Positions 34,256 to 47,212 of a stretch of 64,000 nucleotides of DNA are shown here, in pieces; the stretch's first letter is position 1; the number at the start of each line of letters is the position of its first letter. The notes beneath the pieces are model-generated. The model saw only the letters and a program-made list of their open reading frames with translations, was not told the DNA's origin and did no database searches. The position numbers and the translations under genes were made by a program. Origin of the DNA: Diphasiastrum complanatum (taxonomy: Eukaryota; Streptophyta; Lycopodiopsida; Lycopodiales; Lycopodiaceae); NCBI GenBank assembly GCA_029204225.1, contig CM055103.1, positions 20,198,366 through 20,262,365 of the forward strand, in the 5' to 3' direction.

Positions 34256-35202
34256 AAATCTGAACATCTTTGTCAAGGGCTCATTGATGCATTACAACCT
34301 CTTCATCATCAACTGCCATATCTATACATTTGTATGCAATTTATTTCATCCAACAAACCGAAACAAAAGGCCTAATAAATTTGCAAACTGAAATTTGGGC
34401 TACTGAACCATCGATCAACAATATGGTGATTGACTTTGAATCGGTTGCCATGGTTTTTGAACTTAACAGCTATGAAGTTGATAAAGTACCATGGGCACTG
34501 TTTACAGTCTACACGAGTTGGTTGAACTTCCTAGGACTACACACTCTCCATACCAGGATGGTCAATTGTGAAGTTCTTGCTGGTGGAACCTCTATACAAA
34601 TAACAAACCATGAAACGCCTATATATCAATGTTATATCTAAGGAAAATAGATACATAACTAGGATGTGAGATCTTCAACCGTGTTAGAGTTCATCCACAA
34701 AGACTTAGACCATCAACTTCACCATGCATAGTGTGGACCAAATCGCATGGCATCCCTACTCACTTTGTCAACACCCAAGATTAGGTGCAGGTCAAAGCAC
34801 AAACATATGCCCACAATAGCGAAATACATTTGTACAGAAACCAACATACTAAATTTCTATCTCTGAAGGCGAAGTATGAACTCAGTCATGATGAAGGCCA
34901 GTACCAAAGAGCAAAGCCAGTCAAATGAAGCTCCTTTGCCACGGAAAAATCAAGATAATTTACATTTCATCACTTCAAATTGCACAAAAACCTAATCACA
35001 AATCATGGCCAGTCAACAAAATGCAACACCAAAGATAGAAAGAACTAGGACAAACCATTAAAACATTACCTAAGGGAAGTCGTAGTCTAATAATTGCACA
35101 GATACATATTTGAGGGAAAACCATCAAACAATAAAACAAGAAGAATACATACATGACAAATCAAGATTCAATGTGTACTTTCTAGAATTTTGTATTGAAT
35201 AC

Positions 35203-38177
35203 CTGCTCCCGGTGATTCTTGATTTGCAGCATTCCATAATTACGGGATCTTGTCCAATACTGATGCTTAAAAGTGTAACCTGCAGTCAGTTTCCCACGTA
35301 TACCTGCAGCACGCATGAAGTAGTACGCAGACTTTGGCAATGGCATGTTTGCAATGGCACTTGTTGTAAGCTGACGAAACAGGATTTCATTCTGCTTCAT
35401 AATTTCTGAATGTCCACCACAATGGACATCACCTGGAGAAGACATTGCCTACAGAAGTTAGGGTGAGACTTTGCACAAGTTCACTTGTAATATAACAGCA
35501 AACATAGAGCTTTTAGAATCCAAGATGCTGAAAGTCAAGTTATAAAATCATTCAAAAAGTTCACAGTATGTCCTTTTTTCTCGTGTCATTATGCTTACAA
35601 AATTCGAAGGATTCCAATAGCGTAGAACACTTAAGATATTGCAATTTCCAAGCCCTGACATGAACAGACTCTGTGAAGATTAAGGTATGGTAAGTCCAGA
35701 AAGTGCTAGTGAATTGCACATCGTGGATATACATCATATTACATCGTCAACCAAAAAAATCCTAAGATTGAGACTTCAACAATCTCGTTGTTAGCCTCAA
35801 CCATAGATGCACGTTCCGATTCAGAATGCATTCCAGAACGTGATCTGGAATGCAATCTGGGAAATCCCATTAGGGTTTCCTAGAACGTGCACTAATTTTT
35901 TTTTCTTTTTGGATCTTTTGCAAAAAAAATCAGAACCTACTGTTTCCTTTTATGTAAGATTGTTTAGGCAATCTGTAAATTATTTTTCTGCTGCTATTTG
36001 GGTTTTTTTTAAGGCTATCTAGGGTTTTTTTTTCCTTAAAAGACAATTATTAAAAAATAGCAATCCGGACAGTGTTCCGCTCTCTGAAACGCTTGTTCCG
36101 GGTCACTGTTGCGGCGGATCAACACTAGCCCTCAACAAAAGAGAGTCCTAGGTTACACAAATGAGGTCCTGTACAATATCATTTTGAAAATGCACATGAA
36201 AACAAGTGTATGATGTCCGTACAAATTGCTCTTACTAAAAGTACACAGAAAAAAAGGAAAAGTTTCCATCAGATATTGCACCTCCAAGAACTAAGACTTC
36301 TCGTTTAGGGGAGGATCTTTTCCATTTCCAGAGACATTCAATCATCTGAACCTGCTCTTTAATGTGCATTTTTGCAGACCAGTGACCTTTGAAATCTTCT
36401 AGTCGTGGTACATTATTAGCTGCTGCATTTGTAATCATTGGTTCAAGAAACACCAATGGTGCAGGGGAACACACTAGCAGAACACGAACATTATCAAATA
36501 GACCTCCGTGTTCTAGAGAACAGTTTATATCCTTCCATTGTGAAGAGCCCAAGTATGGTTTTTCATCAGAGTTCAAACGGTGAAATGTGCGAGAACCCCG
36601 GATATCAAGAAACAGTAATCCCAGTCCTCCAATAACATGAAAATGGTAATCCTGTTACAGACAAGGTTGTCAATGCCTTTAGTGGGGTGAGCAATTTTTG
36701 AAGGGTATGCAACCAACGTTGTCCAACTAGTGGAATCTTTGATAAGGTGCTCCCAGTTAATGCCAGCAGAAAGCAAATTAAGAGAACTGTTAACCACTAC
36801 AAAAGACCATTGATAAGATGCAAACTCCCAGCTTAGCGTAAGCAGAACCAAACCAATGGAAAAAAAGAAGTATGTATAGTTAAATCTATAAGAAAGATAG
36901 AAAACTTACCTTGTTTATCTGCGGTAGGTTCGAAAAATCCACATTCTCATGAAGCTGCCTTTGATATTCCAAGCTCACTGTCCATGCACAATGTGCAATG
37001 AAGTAGTCAAGGCTGTCAGCATTCCTGTCTTCAATAAGATCGCCCCAATTATCACGGACTTCATGATCATCATAAATCATGAGGTTTGGACAGTTTGCAA
37101 GACACTTTGCTGTGGGTGGATGTTGCCAAGTCTCTCTATAAACTTTACGGTACTCCTCACAGATTTTTTCCCTATGATCTTCCCAGTGTTCCTTTGGAAC
37201 ATTGTTCAGCAGGTGTTTTGCCAACCTGAAGCGGTCTGACCACTTGTCACGATCTGCTCCTGCCTCTGCATCAATCATTTTGTCACCATCGCCATAGATC
37301 TGTCCAACACATAGATTAAAATGAAGCATCAGGAAGAAGTTCGCTCTAGCAATTGCAACAATGAATGCCATTGCAATACTTTCCCCTTCTGTGTTAAAGT
37401 ACTGACGCATTTAAGGCTGCCTGTATGTTGCCATACTACGGCTGAAATCGGACAAGTTCAAATATGTTTATAAGGAAACGGATGTGGACAGACCTGATCA
37501 CCAAGATGAAGAACAAGATCCACCTTTCCTGACTCGATATTTTTGGCCAGATGAGCCCAAAGATCTGAATGTAAGGGAATTGCCTTTTGTGTGATAAAAA
37601 TTTTGTTGCAGCTAGTAACAGCCACGTTTGCAATTTCTGAAGGTTCTTCAGGAAAGGTTGAGAAGCTACTGGCCACAGGATATATGCACCCTTCCAGCTG
37701 CACCTCATATCTAGTGCCAGGAGCCAGATCAGTAAATTCAAAAATTGTGGGTCGCTTCTCATCAACCACCTTCGCCACTTTGGTATGCTTAGCTCCATGG
37801 TTCTTTGTTCCATTTTGCTCTTCTTTCAAAGGTGTGTAAAGTTCACTTGCCAATGAGCCTGATTTTCGCCTAAAAGATATCAACCTGCTCCGAGTCTTGC
37901 TCAATGCTGCGACGTCCTTGGGCTGATCAGCGAGGGTAACAGTGACATGAGCCTTCCTGTCAGTTTCTATCAAAATGCGTGCACTTGTGGTAGTGACTTT
38001 ACCGATGACTGGACCAACTAAAACAGTCGCTTGCTCTTTATTTGATTTTCTGATTTCTTTGGATTTGCCAAGTATCTTATCAACCACTGTTAGCACATTC
38101 GTCTGAGCTTGAAGTTTGAGAGATCCCCAGCTTAGTAAAGGAGCATACTTCTCATTGCTCTCATTGTTCTGTGCCAT
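35203..38177 (-). CDS. PhoD-like metallophosphatase gene, four exons, 3' end not found
   Basis: Exons at 38177-37494, 37299-36910, 36651-36282 and 35432-35203 join in phase with GT-AG introns of 194, 258 and 849 bp and encode 558 residues from MAQNNESNEKY. The N-terminal Fn3-like PhoD domain reads GPVIGKVTTTSARILIETD. Metal-site motifs follow: LHLGDQ/IYGDGD across intron 1, CPNLMIYDDHEVRDNWGD in exon 2, and LVLGGD/VHCGGHSEI across intron 3. This family hydrolyses phosphomonoesters or diesters using metal ions. No signal peptide is evident at this start. No stop codon occurs after exon 4, which ends at the donor CAG/GTATTC, so later exons must exist or have been lost. A small candidate (ACTACGACTTCCCTTAG near 35056-35072) is unproven. 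A gypsy remnant ends about 100 bp upstream of the start, so 5' exons or the promoter may have been displaced. Confidence 0.85.
35808..36115. repeat. GGAACG-type palindromic-phrase element E3, in PhoD intron 3
   Basis: The left arm has CACGTTCCGATTCAGAATG, ATTCCAGAACGTG and ATCCCATTAGGGTTTCC. The centre is T-rich and A-rich, and the right arm has GTGTTCCGCTC and TTGTTCCGGGTCAC. The ATCCCATTAGGGTTTCC block matches TTCCCATTGGGGTTTCC in element E5 at 60 kb. It lies wholly in the intron. Confidence 0.6.
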
Positions 38178-38279
38178 GTGTAAACAGACCTTTAACCTTT
38201 TGCTTTCTTTCAAAGCAGCCAAGATGTAATATTGTGCATAAAATCCTTATCCAAACTGACAGGAAGCTTCACCATCGAT

Positions 38280-39600
38280 ACGATGGATAATATTCACCCT
38301 AATATTCACCGAAACCGAATCGTGGCTCTTCCCAGTACGTGGAAGCCCGACCACAAAATCCATAGATATTCTCACTTTCCGGTAGGAATATCTAAAGGGG
38401 CCATTAGCTTTTAGCCTTTCTACTTTATTTAACTAACACTTAGCACATTTAAGTACATAGGCTTCTACTTGACTTTTCATCTTAGGCCACCAAAATTGTC
38501 GTCGAACTAAGTCAAGTGTTCTTTGTATACCCAGATGTCCTGTGCATGGACTATCATGACACTCATGCAAGATTTGGGCCCTTACTGTATCATTCTCTGG
38601 TACACACACCTTGACTTTACGAAACAAAATCTTGTTTCGAATTGCAAAATCCATTTCAGTCTTTCCCTGATTCGAGGAATTTTGCATACCTACTAATGCA
38701 ACAACATGAAATTCTAGTTTTTTAGAGTAACCTTGTATGTGTAACTCTACATCAGGAACAACATAATCCATAAACTCGGAATTGCTTCCCGATGTCATTG
38801 TCACACAACATTTTTTCTCACTTTTTCAGGTAGGAAGATTTAGCGTTTGCACCAAATTTACATTAATAAAGTTATGAGTGGATCATGTGTCAAAAAGGAC
38901 ATTAACAACTTGATCTTTAACTTTATCTTTAATGCAAACTAGGTCATTAGGTCCAAAAACTAAAAAATTACACAAACATACATCCATCTCATTACTTCGA
39001 GATAAATTACTTGAGGTAGAAGCTGGTTTTTTGACGCAATCTCGTGCAAGGTGACCCTCGCCATTGCACTTGATTACGAGCTTCAGCTATATCTTTGCCA
39101 CCCTGATGAATTTTAAAGTTTTTCTTGATATTTTTAGGATTGTTGAAATTGGGTTGTGTTTCATTAACAGCTTCCCTATCGTTCCTCTTGAATTGAAAAC
39201 TTTTCTTTGGAAATTAGGCTGGTGACCCCTAGATGGCTTAGGTGTGTCATCAAAATACTTTGCAGCCCTAATAGCATCCTCTAGGGTTTTTGGATGGTTC
39301 CTACGAACATCCATCATCAATAAACATCAACATTTGTACCTTTGGTGGAATGCCACTATAAAGTGGAGTCAGGTACTCATGAAAATCTTGAATAAATTGT
39401 TCCAAACATTTATTCATTGTTAAATGACTCAACTTTTGAAAGTGTTCATAGTCATCTAATAGTGGTAGGAAGTATTTTCTAAAAACTATGCAAAAATCAT
39501 TCCATGTACAAGGTTGATTGCCTTTTGCAACTAGGTCATCCCGATTCCCACCATACTAAGGCTCCTCCTTCAAGGAATATAGTTACAGTGAACAACTTTT
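38280..39600 (-). pseudogene. Ty3/gypsy copy B: gag, protease remnant, integrase start, RT deleted
   Basis: Minus-strand order is as follows. Gag spans about 39600-39087 (QFSKCEKLFTVTIFLEG, WWDDLVAKGNQPCTW, LTMNKCLEQFIQDFHEYL). A damaged zinc-knuckle region follows, then protease remnants near 38800-38950 (SEFMDYVVPDVELHI, LEFHVVAL). These are fused directly to integrase zinc-finger sequence (GMQNSSNQGK, HECHDSPCTGHLGIQRTLDL, FWWPKMKSQVEAYVLKCAKC) and core start (RISMDFVVGLPRTGKS) to about 38280. RT and RNase H are missing, with the deletion joining VVAL to GMQNSS. It ends next to PhoD exon 1. Confidence 0.85.
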
Positions 39601-42360
39601 CACATTTAGAGAATTGCTTCATGCCAAAGCATATCCGCAAAAAAATCAGCTGCGGCTTGCACCCTAAGGTTTTTCATGCCAACACTAATCAATGATCGAG
39701 GTTGATAACCATACATAAGAATGAAAGGGTTGAATCCAGTCGCTGAATATTTTGCACTATTAAAATTCCACCAGTGAAAGACAATTTTTCCAATCAAACT
39801 ACCGATGGCCCACATATGCTCGCAGCATATCCTCCATCGTCTAATTGGTCCTTTTCGTTTGACCGTCTGATTCTGAATTATCTGTAAAACTCATACTTAA
39901 AGTCGTTTTTAACTTTTCAAATACTGCTTGCCAATAATTCCCAGTGAATTTTGGGTCACGGTCACTGACAATATCACAAGGCAGTTCGTATAGTCGAAAA
40001 AGCTTCTCAACAAACAGTTGAGCTAGTTCTAGAGCTTTAACAATAGTTTTTATTGGGATAAATTGAGCAAACTTCGTAAGTCTGTCAACAATGATCCAAA
40101 CCGAATTGTGGCCATTCCCTGTACATGGAAGCCCGACCACAAAATCCATGGATATACTTTTCCACTTTCTGATAGGAATATCTAAACGATGTAATAGGCC
40201 ACTAGCTTTTAGCCTCTCTACTTTATTTAACTGGCACTTAGCACATTTAAGTACATGAGCCTCTACTTGACATTTCATCTTAGGCCACCAAAATTGTCGT
40301 CGAATAAGTCAAGTATTTTTTGTATACTTAGATGTCCTGCGCATGGACTATCATGACACTCATGCAAGATTTGGGCCCCTATTGTGTCATTCTCCAGTAC
40401 ACACACCTTGCCTTTACGAAACAAAATCATGTTTCGAATAGCAAAATCCATTTCAATCTTTCCCTGATTCGAGGAATCTTGCATACCTGAATTGACCCCA
40501 TAAAGTATTTGTTGCCAATACTTTCCGAAAAAAGGATCAGACTCATATAGTCCTTGGAGAGACTGAAACAACCTCGATTCTATAACAGTAAAGCATAACT
40601 GATTAATAACCGGTAAACGACTCAAAGCATTTGCTAGAGTATTTTGACTTCCTTTACAATAATGTATAGAAAAGTCAAAGATTTGCATCAGCTCAGCCCA
40701 TCTAGCTTGCCTCCCCTTTAGTTTGATGATCCGTCAAAACCTCAAATCCAGATTCATACAAATAATGTCATCAAATTTTCAAGACATGATCAATTGCAAA
40801 CAGTTTCTTCTCATAGGTACAATACCTAGATTGAGCAGGATTGAGTTTCTTGCTTTCATAAGCAACAAGATGTCCATCGTATATCAAAACAACTCCAATA
40901 GCATAATCACTAGCATCGGTCCTAACCACAAAAGCCTTATTAGGATCGCCAATGATTAGTATTGGTAGTGAAGTGACACTTTTCTTAAGTAACTCAAAAC
41001 AATTATTCATATCGTCCATCCTCTCCACTAGTGAACTCTTTGCTCTCCGGCTTAGCTTCTTATAGCCTTTCAAGGCCTGGGTAAGAGAAAATGTCAATCA
41101 AACAAATTGGAAAATATGTCGATGTTAAAATCCTACAAACCCCAAGAAAGACTCTAATGCAACAACATGGAATTCTAGTTTTTCAGAGTAATCATGTATG
41201 TGTAACTCTACATCAGGAACAACATGATCCATAAACTTGGAATTGCTTCTTGATGCCATTGTCACACAATATTTTTTCTCACTTTTTCGGATAGGAAGGT
41301 TTAGTGTCTGCACCAAATTTACATTAATAAAGTTATGAGTGCATATTGTGTCAAAAAGGACATTAACAACTTGATCTTTAACTTTACCTTTAATGCAAAT
41401 AAGGTCATTAGGTCCAAAAACTAAAGAACTAAGAAAACATGCATCCATCTTATTACTTCGAGATAAATTACCTGAGGTAGAAGCTGGTTTTTTAATGCAA
41501 TCTCGTGCAAGGTGACCCTCGCCATTACACTTGAAGCACAGGTTCTTCTTACAAGCTTTAGCTATATCCTTGCCACCCTGATGGTTTTTAAAAAATTACT
41601 TGGTTTTCTTAGGATTGTGAATTGGGATGTGTTTCATTAACAGATTCCTTATCCTTCCTCTTGAATTGAAAACCTTTCTTTGGCTCATTAAACTGGATGG
41701 CTTAGGTGTGTCATCAAAATACTTTGCAGCCCTAATAGCATCCTCTAGGGTTTTTGGATGGTTCCTACGAACATCCACTTGGTAATCTTTTGGTAACCCA
41801 TCAATAAACATTAGCATTTGTACCTTTGGTGGAATGTCACTATAAAGTGGATTCATGTACTCATGAAAATCTTGAATAAATTGTTCCAAACATTTATTCA
41901 TTGTTAAATGACTCAACTTTTGAAAGTGTTCATAGTAATCTAATAGTGGTAGGAAGTATTTCCTAAAAACTATGCAAAAATCATCCCATGTACAAGGTTG
42001 ATTGCCTTTTGCAAGTAGGTCATCCCACCATACTAAGGCTCTTCCTTCAAGAAATATAGTTATAGTGGACAACTTTTCACATTCAGGAAATTGGGTCATG
42101 CCAAAATATTTGTTCCATACATTAAGCCATGAACTTACCACTTGCAAGTTTCTATCTTTCTTCTCCCCCTTAAACAATTTTACGGGAGGTGGAACTACAT
42201 GTTTCTTCTAGTTGGCTAACCTAGACTCTAAGTCTTGGTTCCTTTGACTAGTTTCAAGAAGCTTTTTATTAGTGGTTTGAGTTTGTTGGTATAAATGTTC
42301 AAAAGCTTGTGCCACATTGGATGGGTTTGATAGATCAATTTTCATTGGTTTGATCCATTG
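39601..42360 (-). pseudogene. Ty3/gypsy copy A: gag, protease, RNase H, integrase, RT deleted
   Basis: Gag runs about 42344-41596, with one stop at 42208-42210, and has the zinc knuckle CFKCNGEGHLARDC near 41499-41540. Protease (41448-41125) has LFDTICTHNFIN, in which the DTG active site reads DTI. It is fused to SFLGFVGF, so the RT palm is gone. RNase H (41097-40771) has VRTDASDYAIGVVL and YCTYEKKLFAIDHVL. The integrase zinc finger is at 40520-40275 and the core at 40278-39841 (SMDFVVGLPCTGNGHNSVW, ISDRDPKFTGNYW-like). The C-terminus (SATGFNPFILMYGYQPRS) ends near 39610, where copy B gag begins without an LTR between. The shared sequence shows both copies are one family. Confidence 0.88.
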
Positions 42361-43388
42361 TAGTTGCTTGTACGTTTTCCTATTATGCAAATACAACACC
42401 AAGTAATTCTAATTATAATGATATAAATGCTTCAATTCTTACATAATCCAATGCAAATAAAAGCATTTACTTCTACTCAATCGATACTTAATTGTTTGTA
42501 AGCTCAATCCAAGCCTTCTTTTTGCAAGCTCAATCCAAGCTTAAGAGAAAACTACACCAAGCAATTTTCTACTTTTGCTTCAATCGAAAGCAAAATCAAA
42601 ACTAATGTTTATGTAAACTTCAATTAACTACCTCAAGCTAATGTTTACATAAAGTTCCCAATCCCATTCCATTTCCATTTGTCATTTCAAATTCAAGACA
42701 AATTTTCACACTTCTCACTTTTCTAGTTTTTCAAATCCATAAAACTAGTGACTAGAAATGGAAAACTAATGTAGTTCTATGAAAACTTCACTTTTCAAAT
42801 CTATTTTTCAGATTCACGGGTCTGAAAATCAGAACTTCAAAATGACCAAAAACAGAACTTCAAAACTTTTTTTATGCATAAAGTTACACTATCTTTTCCT
42901 TCCTACATTGCCATTTTCATGAAACTAGTAGGTAGAAAGGTGTAACTAATAAAGTTATTATGAAAACTTCACTTTTCAGATATGATTTAAACCAGAACTT
43001 TAAAATGAAAATCAAAAGTTTAAACACTTCATTTATGCAAAAAAAAAACACTAGTTTTGATCAAAACACATAGTTAGAATCAAACTTTTTTGCAAAAAAA
43101 AATTTGTGAATGTAAAGGAAGACTTCCTCTAACCATTCCAAAAAATTTTTTTCAAAAAGATTTAAAACCAAAAGCCCACTTTAAAACTTCTCTAACATAA
43201 TAAAAAATCAGCCCCTAAACAATTCTTTAAACATCACTACTCTTTATCAAGAGAACTAGATTCATTTGGTAGTTCAACTACAAGCTTTCTATTACTAGAA
43301 AAGCCAATAATCCTTCCCCAAAAAAAATTTTAGTTTGTGATCTTTATAGAACTTGAAGAAGGTTAAAAAGGTTATCATCCTTTGTCTA
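42361..43388 (-). other. Gypsy copy A 5' leader
   Basis: About 1 kb of AT-rich sequence lies between the gag start and the PBS. It contains repeated AAAACTAGTG/AACTTCA phrases and poly(A) runs and has no coding content. Confidence 0.6.
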
Positions 43389-43400
43389 GCTCTGATACCA
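43389..43400 (-). other. Primer binding site of gypsy copy A
   Basis: The minus strand reads TGGTATCAGAGC, preceded by TTTGTATAAG, the expected LTR 3' end. The LTR therefore occupies sequence from about 43401 upward, to somewhere before 43860. Its far end is not visible. Confidence 0.8.
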
Positions 43401-43878
43401 CTTATACAAATGAAGTCAGGAAGTCCTCCTAATCTAGAGGTAGTGTCTTCAAAGGTTCTCCAAGTAACTTGCAAGCTCCAAGATGCTCCCCAACTTCAAG
43501 CTAGGATGCCTCCACCTGCAAGTAAGGATCTTCAAGCCTCCATGGATCTCTCCTCCACCTGTGTCCCTAATCTTAATCACAAAGGTAGATAACAAGTGGC
43601 CTCAAGTATTCACCACCGAACCATCACTAGCTAGCACATGCAATCCTGCAACTTGGCTAATCTAGCACTCCCTTGCTAACCAATAACTAATCACAAGCAT
43701 ATCACCACAAACCATAACATACTCAAGAAAAAAGTCCTACTTATGTGTCATACCATAAGCAAGATCCAAACTCTAAGCATACTACGCACAAGAAAACACT
43801 CTATACACTAGTAGCCACACTAGAGCATAAGCATAGCAAACAAAAAAGAACTCTCCCCCCCTTCCCACCATCCCCCCT

Positions 43879-44328
43879 GATTGGGCTGGAAGTATAGATG
43901 ATAGAAAGTCAACAACAGGTTATACCTTCAATTTTGGTAGCGGCTGTTTTTCATGGTCTAGCAAGAAGCAAGATACTATTTCTCTTTCTTCCACAGAAGC
44001 CGAATATAAAGCATTGAGTTTTGCCACCCAAGAAGCTATTTGGCTACGTAAGTTGTTATGTGAGATTGGCATGAAGCAGATAAATCCCACTATTATTTTC
44101 TGTGACAGTCAAAGCGGAATACAATTGGCTAAAAATCCAATCTTTCACGCAAGGACAAAATATATTGAAGTAAAATATCACTTTGTGCGTGAAAAATTAC
44201 AATCTGAAGACATTGGTATTGTACATTGTTCTATGTTGTTACAAGTTGATGATATATTTACAAAAGCTTTAAGTAAAGAAAAGTTTGAAACTTTTAGAGC
44301 CAAACTTGGCTTAGACCAAGTTATGTAA
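43879..44328 (+). pseudogene. Copia RNase H domain, 3' end of pol
   Basis: The open frame reads [64 protein letters not shown] and [15 protein letters not shown], ending at TAA 44326-44328. The Asp/Glu/Asp catalytic residues of copia RNase H are present. The 5' part of the element is missing and is replaced by a C-rich run (CTCCCCCCCTTCCC). A polypurine tract and LTR follow downstream. Confidence 0.88.
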
Positions 44329-44408
44329 AAAGCTTTTACATGTAATGCTATCGTGGAGGTATGTTCCATGAATAGAGTATACTCTAAATTGAAAAGTGAC
44401 GTTGATCA

Positions 44409-44668
44409 TTGAGGGAGAGAGTTAAAATAGCAATGATCGACTTATACAGTGCTTTCCTATTTCGACGGCACCATGTGTGCTTAGTTCTAGAGTTATCGGG
44501 CCACCTTTCTTTTACGAGCCCTTTGAGTGTTTTTTAAGGAACTCATCTTTGTACTTACTTGCAGATCAGAATATACAGTTTGAAGTGAGCAATTCTGTAT
44601 TCTTGTTGCACTTGATGTTGTGTTGTGGTGATTGATCCGGTTGGGTGCTTTCAATTGTGTTTTGTTAA
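44409..44668 (+). repeat. Polypurine tract and probable 3' LTR of the copia fragment
   Basis: The polypurine tract TTGAGGGAGAGAG (44409-44421) is followed by TTAAAATAGC. The proposed LTR ends at TTTTGTTAA (44660-44668), nearly inverted to its start, for a length of about 247 bp, similar to the 259-bp LTR at 32.6 kb. The 3' boundary is tentative. Confidence 0.5.
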
Positions 44669-45226
44669 TTCTCGATGCCCTTCCTAAAACATCTGTTAAC
44701 AAGAAGGCTGCCCATGTGGAGCCCATGTGGCAATTCCACTAAATTAGAATTACATGTGGAATTTGCCCTTCCACTAAAGGTCACCATCAAAAGGTGGCTC
44801 ACTCTAACTAATTCAAGGGGGGTCTACCTTTATTTACAATGCCTAGGAAACATTACTAGCTCCTACATGGTCATTCCTTCTTTGGGATACACCATGTAGG
44901 CTCACATAGTTAACTCACTATCTTCCTAGCAAGTATTTCCTCGGCTCTCATGCTCGGCTCTCAGCTTCTTCTGCTCTCTTCCTTCTGAGACCTCCTCGGT
45001 CATGGGTGAGAGATAACTTGTGTCTTCAGCTTGGCTCGGCACTTGGAAATTCCCTAGAATCTACTAACATTATCCACCCCTAATCTATTGCAGGACCCAC
45101 TGCAACACCGGTGATGTCTTCCGCTTGGCACTTGGAAAAGCGTGGATTTTTGTTCGCTTTCGTAAAACCAGGTGCTTATTATCCGCAAAATTTATTCGTC
45201 AAAATTGGAAGTCTCCCAATTGGCCG

Positions 45227-46140
45227 CTACATACCAGTCCTCTTGAGCATTTCTTGTGAATCCTGCTCGCCTCGTCGTCGTGCAGTCTGCTTTTGCTCGC
45301 TCATCTTCCGGCCCAAGGCTTCATAAACTTGGAAGCGGAGCTTAATTTCGAAGTTGAGGGGCCACATATATTCTCTTATTTTTTCTACGAAGCCCATTTC
45401 CTGCCAATCTTCCACCATGGTCACATAGCGTGACGACATGAAGGCTGCTCTGTAGTATAGTCTGGCCATCATCTCATGGTCTTCTTCTGACTGGAGGGCC
45501 ATATTTGGATTGATCCTAATTGGATCCAAGCCTCGACCCCAAAAACACTCTTGCTGCATCAGAAAGTCCATGGATTTGCAATATTCAGCACTTTTCTACA
45601 CGCAGAGATCGGCACTTGTTTCCGAAGTCGAGTAACTGTGGCCTCAGCCATCCGGGGAGGTTCTCTCTGAAATTTCCGGAATGACTGGCCAGTTTACTAA
45701 CTCCACTCGAGGCTTTTCCATCGGCCACGGGTTTCTGCGTTTGTGTGGCATGTAGAAAGAATCCACTCGCTTCCATGCCGGTGCTTTCGAATATTCTTGA
45801 AGCCGCCTGCTATCTTTTAGGACTTTAGTCTGTCATTCTGGCTGTGGTTGTAGCGCGACAATGATCTCGGCCTTGGTGGAGTATTGGCTTTGATCAATGT
45901 CTTCTTTGCCTCCCCTCATGTTGGGAGGGTATTTTCTCTCAAATTTCTCTGACTCCCTTGTGTCAGCCAGTTTGCCTCTGGGCCTAGTAGGGGAAGTTGT
46001 CCTACGCAGCTGAGGTGGCCTTGTCAGATAATCATCTAGGGCCTTGGTGCCCGTATCTTTCTCTTTAGCTTGCTCCCTTGTCGATGGCTCAGCTGCACTT
46101 GTGTCTGGTCTGGGCGAGAACCTTCTCGTTTCTGTTTAGA
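45227..46140 (-). pseudogene. Unidentified degenerate coding region
   Basis: Minus-strand frames at 45776-45585 and 45571-45227 are adjacent and may once have been continuous. The second encodes MDFLMQQECFWGRG, then YYRAAFMSSRYVTMVEDW and a Lys/Arg/Gln-rich C-terminus. Upstream to 46140 are further broken frames rich in Pro, Arg and Lys. Composition and position behind a gypsy-like polypurine tract suggest a retroelement gag, but I recognise no domain. Confidence 0.3.
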
Positions 46141-46222
46141 ATGACGTGGCATAACTAATAAGCTCGTACACTAGAGCACCTAATATCTAAGTCTAGGATT
46201 ATGCCGAATCCTATGTACATGA

Positions 46223-46258
46223 CGAGGTCGTAACATTCTTTCCCCCCTTAAACAAGTT
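46223..46258 (-). other. Gypsy polypurine tract and LTR start
   Basis: The minus strand reads TTAAGGGGGGAAAGAATG followed by TTACGACCTCGTCATG. A purine run followed by TGTTACGACC is the standard 3' end of Ty3/gypsy elements. An LTR should extend to lower coordinates, but its end is not visible. Confidence 0.6.
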
Positions 46259-47209
46259 TTATTAAAACGAGCAAGAAGTTCAAAACCCAATCCTTTGACT
46301 TTCACATTTATCCAAAAAATCATTACCCTTACTCTAACTTCAAATATTAAATAAGTACTTAGAAATAAAACAATTTTCTAACTGTTGATCTTTGCTCTGA
46401 AGTACTATTCCATATTTTAGATGTACAATAAACGATAAATTTTTCAATTGGGTTTGATTTTCTCCAAACCAGTAACATCACTTTCATGTAAATTTAGTTT
46501 ACATGAACCACTGGAGAAGTGCCACCTTATGTTGGAGATCAACATTCAAAAGTTAAAGAAACAAGCATCTATAATCTTGAAGTATCCACAATTCCTCATA
46601 GACATTTCATAAATACTTTTTGGTACAAATACATTTAGAATATCCAAAAAAACTAAGGTATAACAGTCCATCGTGTTGAAAATGAAAAATCATCTATCTT
46701 GACTTTAGGCTTTGGTGAAGTTTTTTCTATGTGTATGAAATGTTTCATATTGCAAATGCCAAATTTGGCCTAGAGGAAACTCGAGCTACATGGTTTCATA
46801 TGTCTAGTTGGTCAAATACAACATGCATAGGGAATGTAGACATAGAAATGCCAATTATGGGCTTAGAGAAACTCGTGGCATATCACATGCAAAGATTGTA
46901 AGTGATCCAAAGTGACATGCAAAGGCATGCACAAAGTGAATTTGACACATGCATAGTGATTTGGACAATTCTAGTTTAGAAATTGCCACTTGGTAAAAGT
47001 AGGTAGATATGCATTCATGTAAAGTGACAAATGTCACTAGTTTTTTTAGTTATCACTTTCAGATGTGGAAGAAAGTAGAAGAGAGGTGGTTCTACCTCGA
47101 GTTATTCCAATCTCCATAAATGTATGTGAGCCCTCTCATAATTTTTTATGAAAAACCAAGCTTTGAAGCTATTCCATGTCAATTTGGATCTATCACCTTG
47201 TATGTTTGA

Positions 47210-47212
<3 letters not shown>

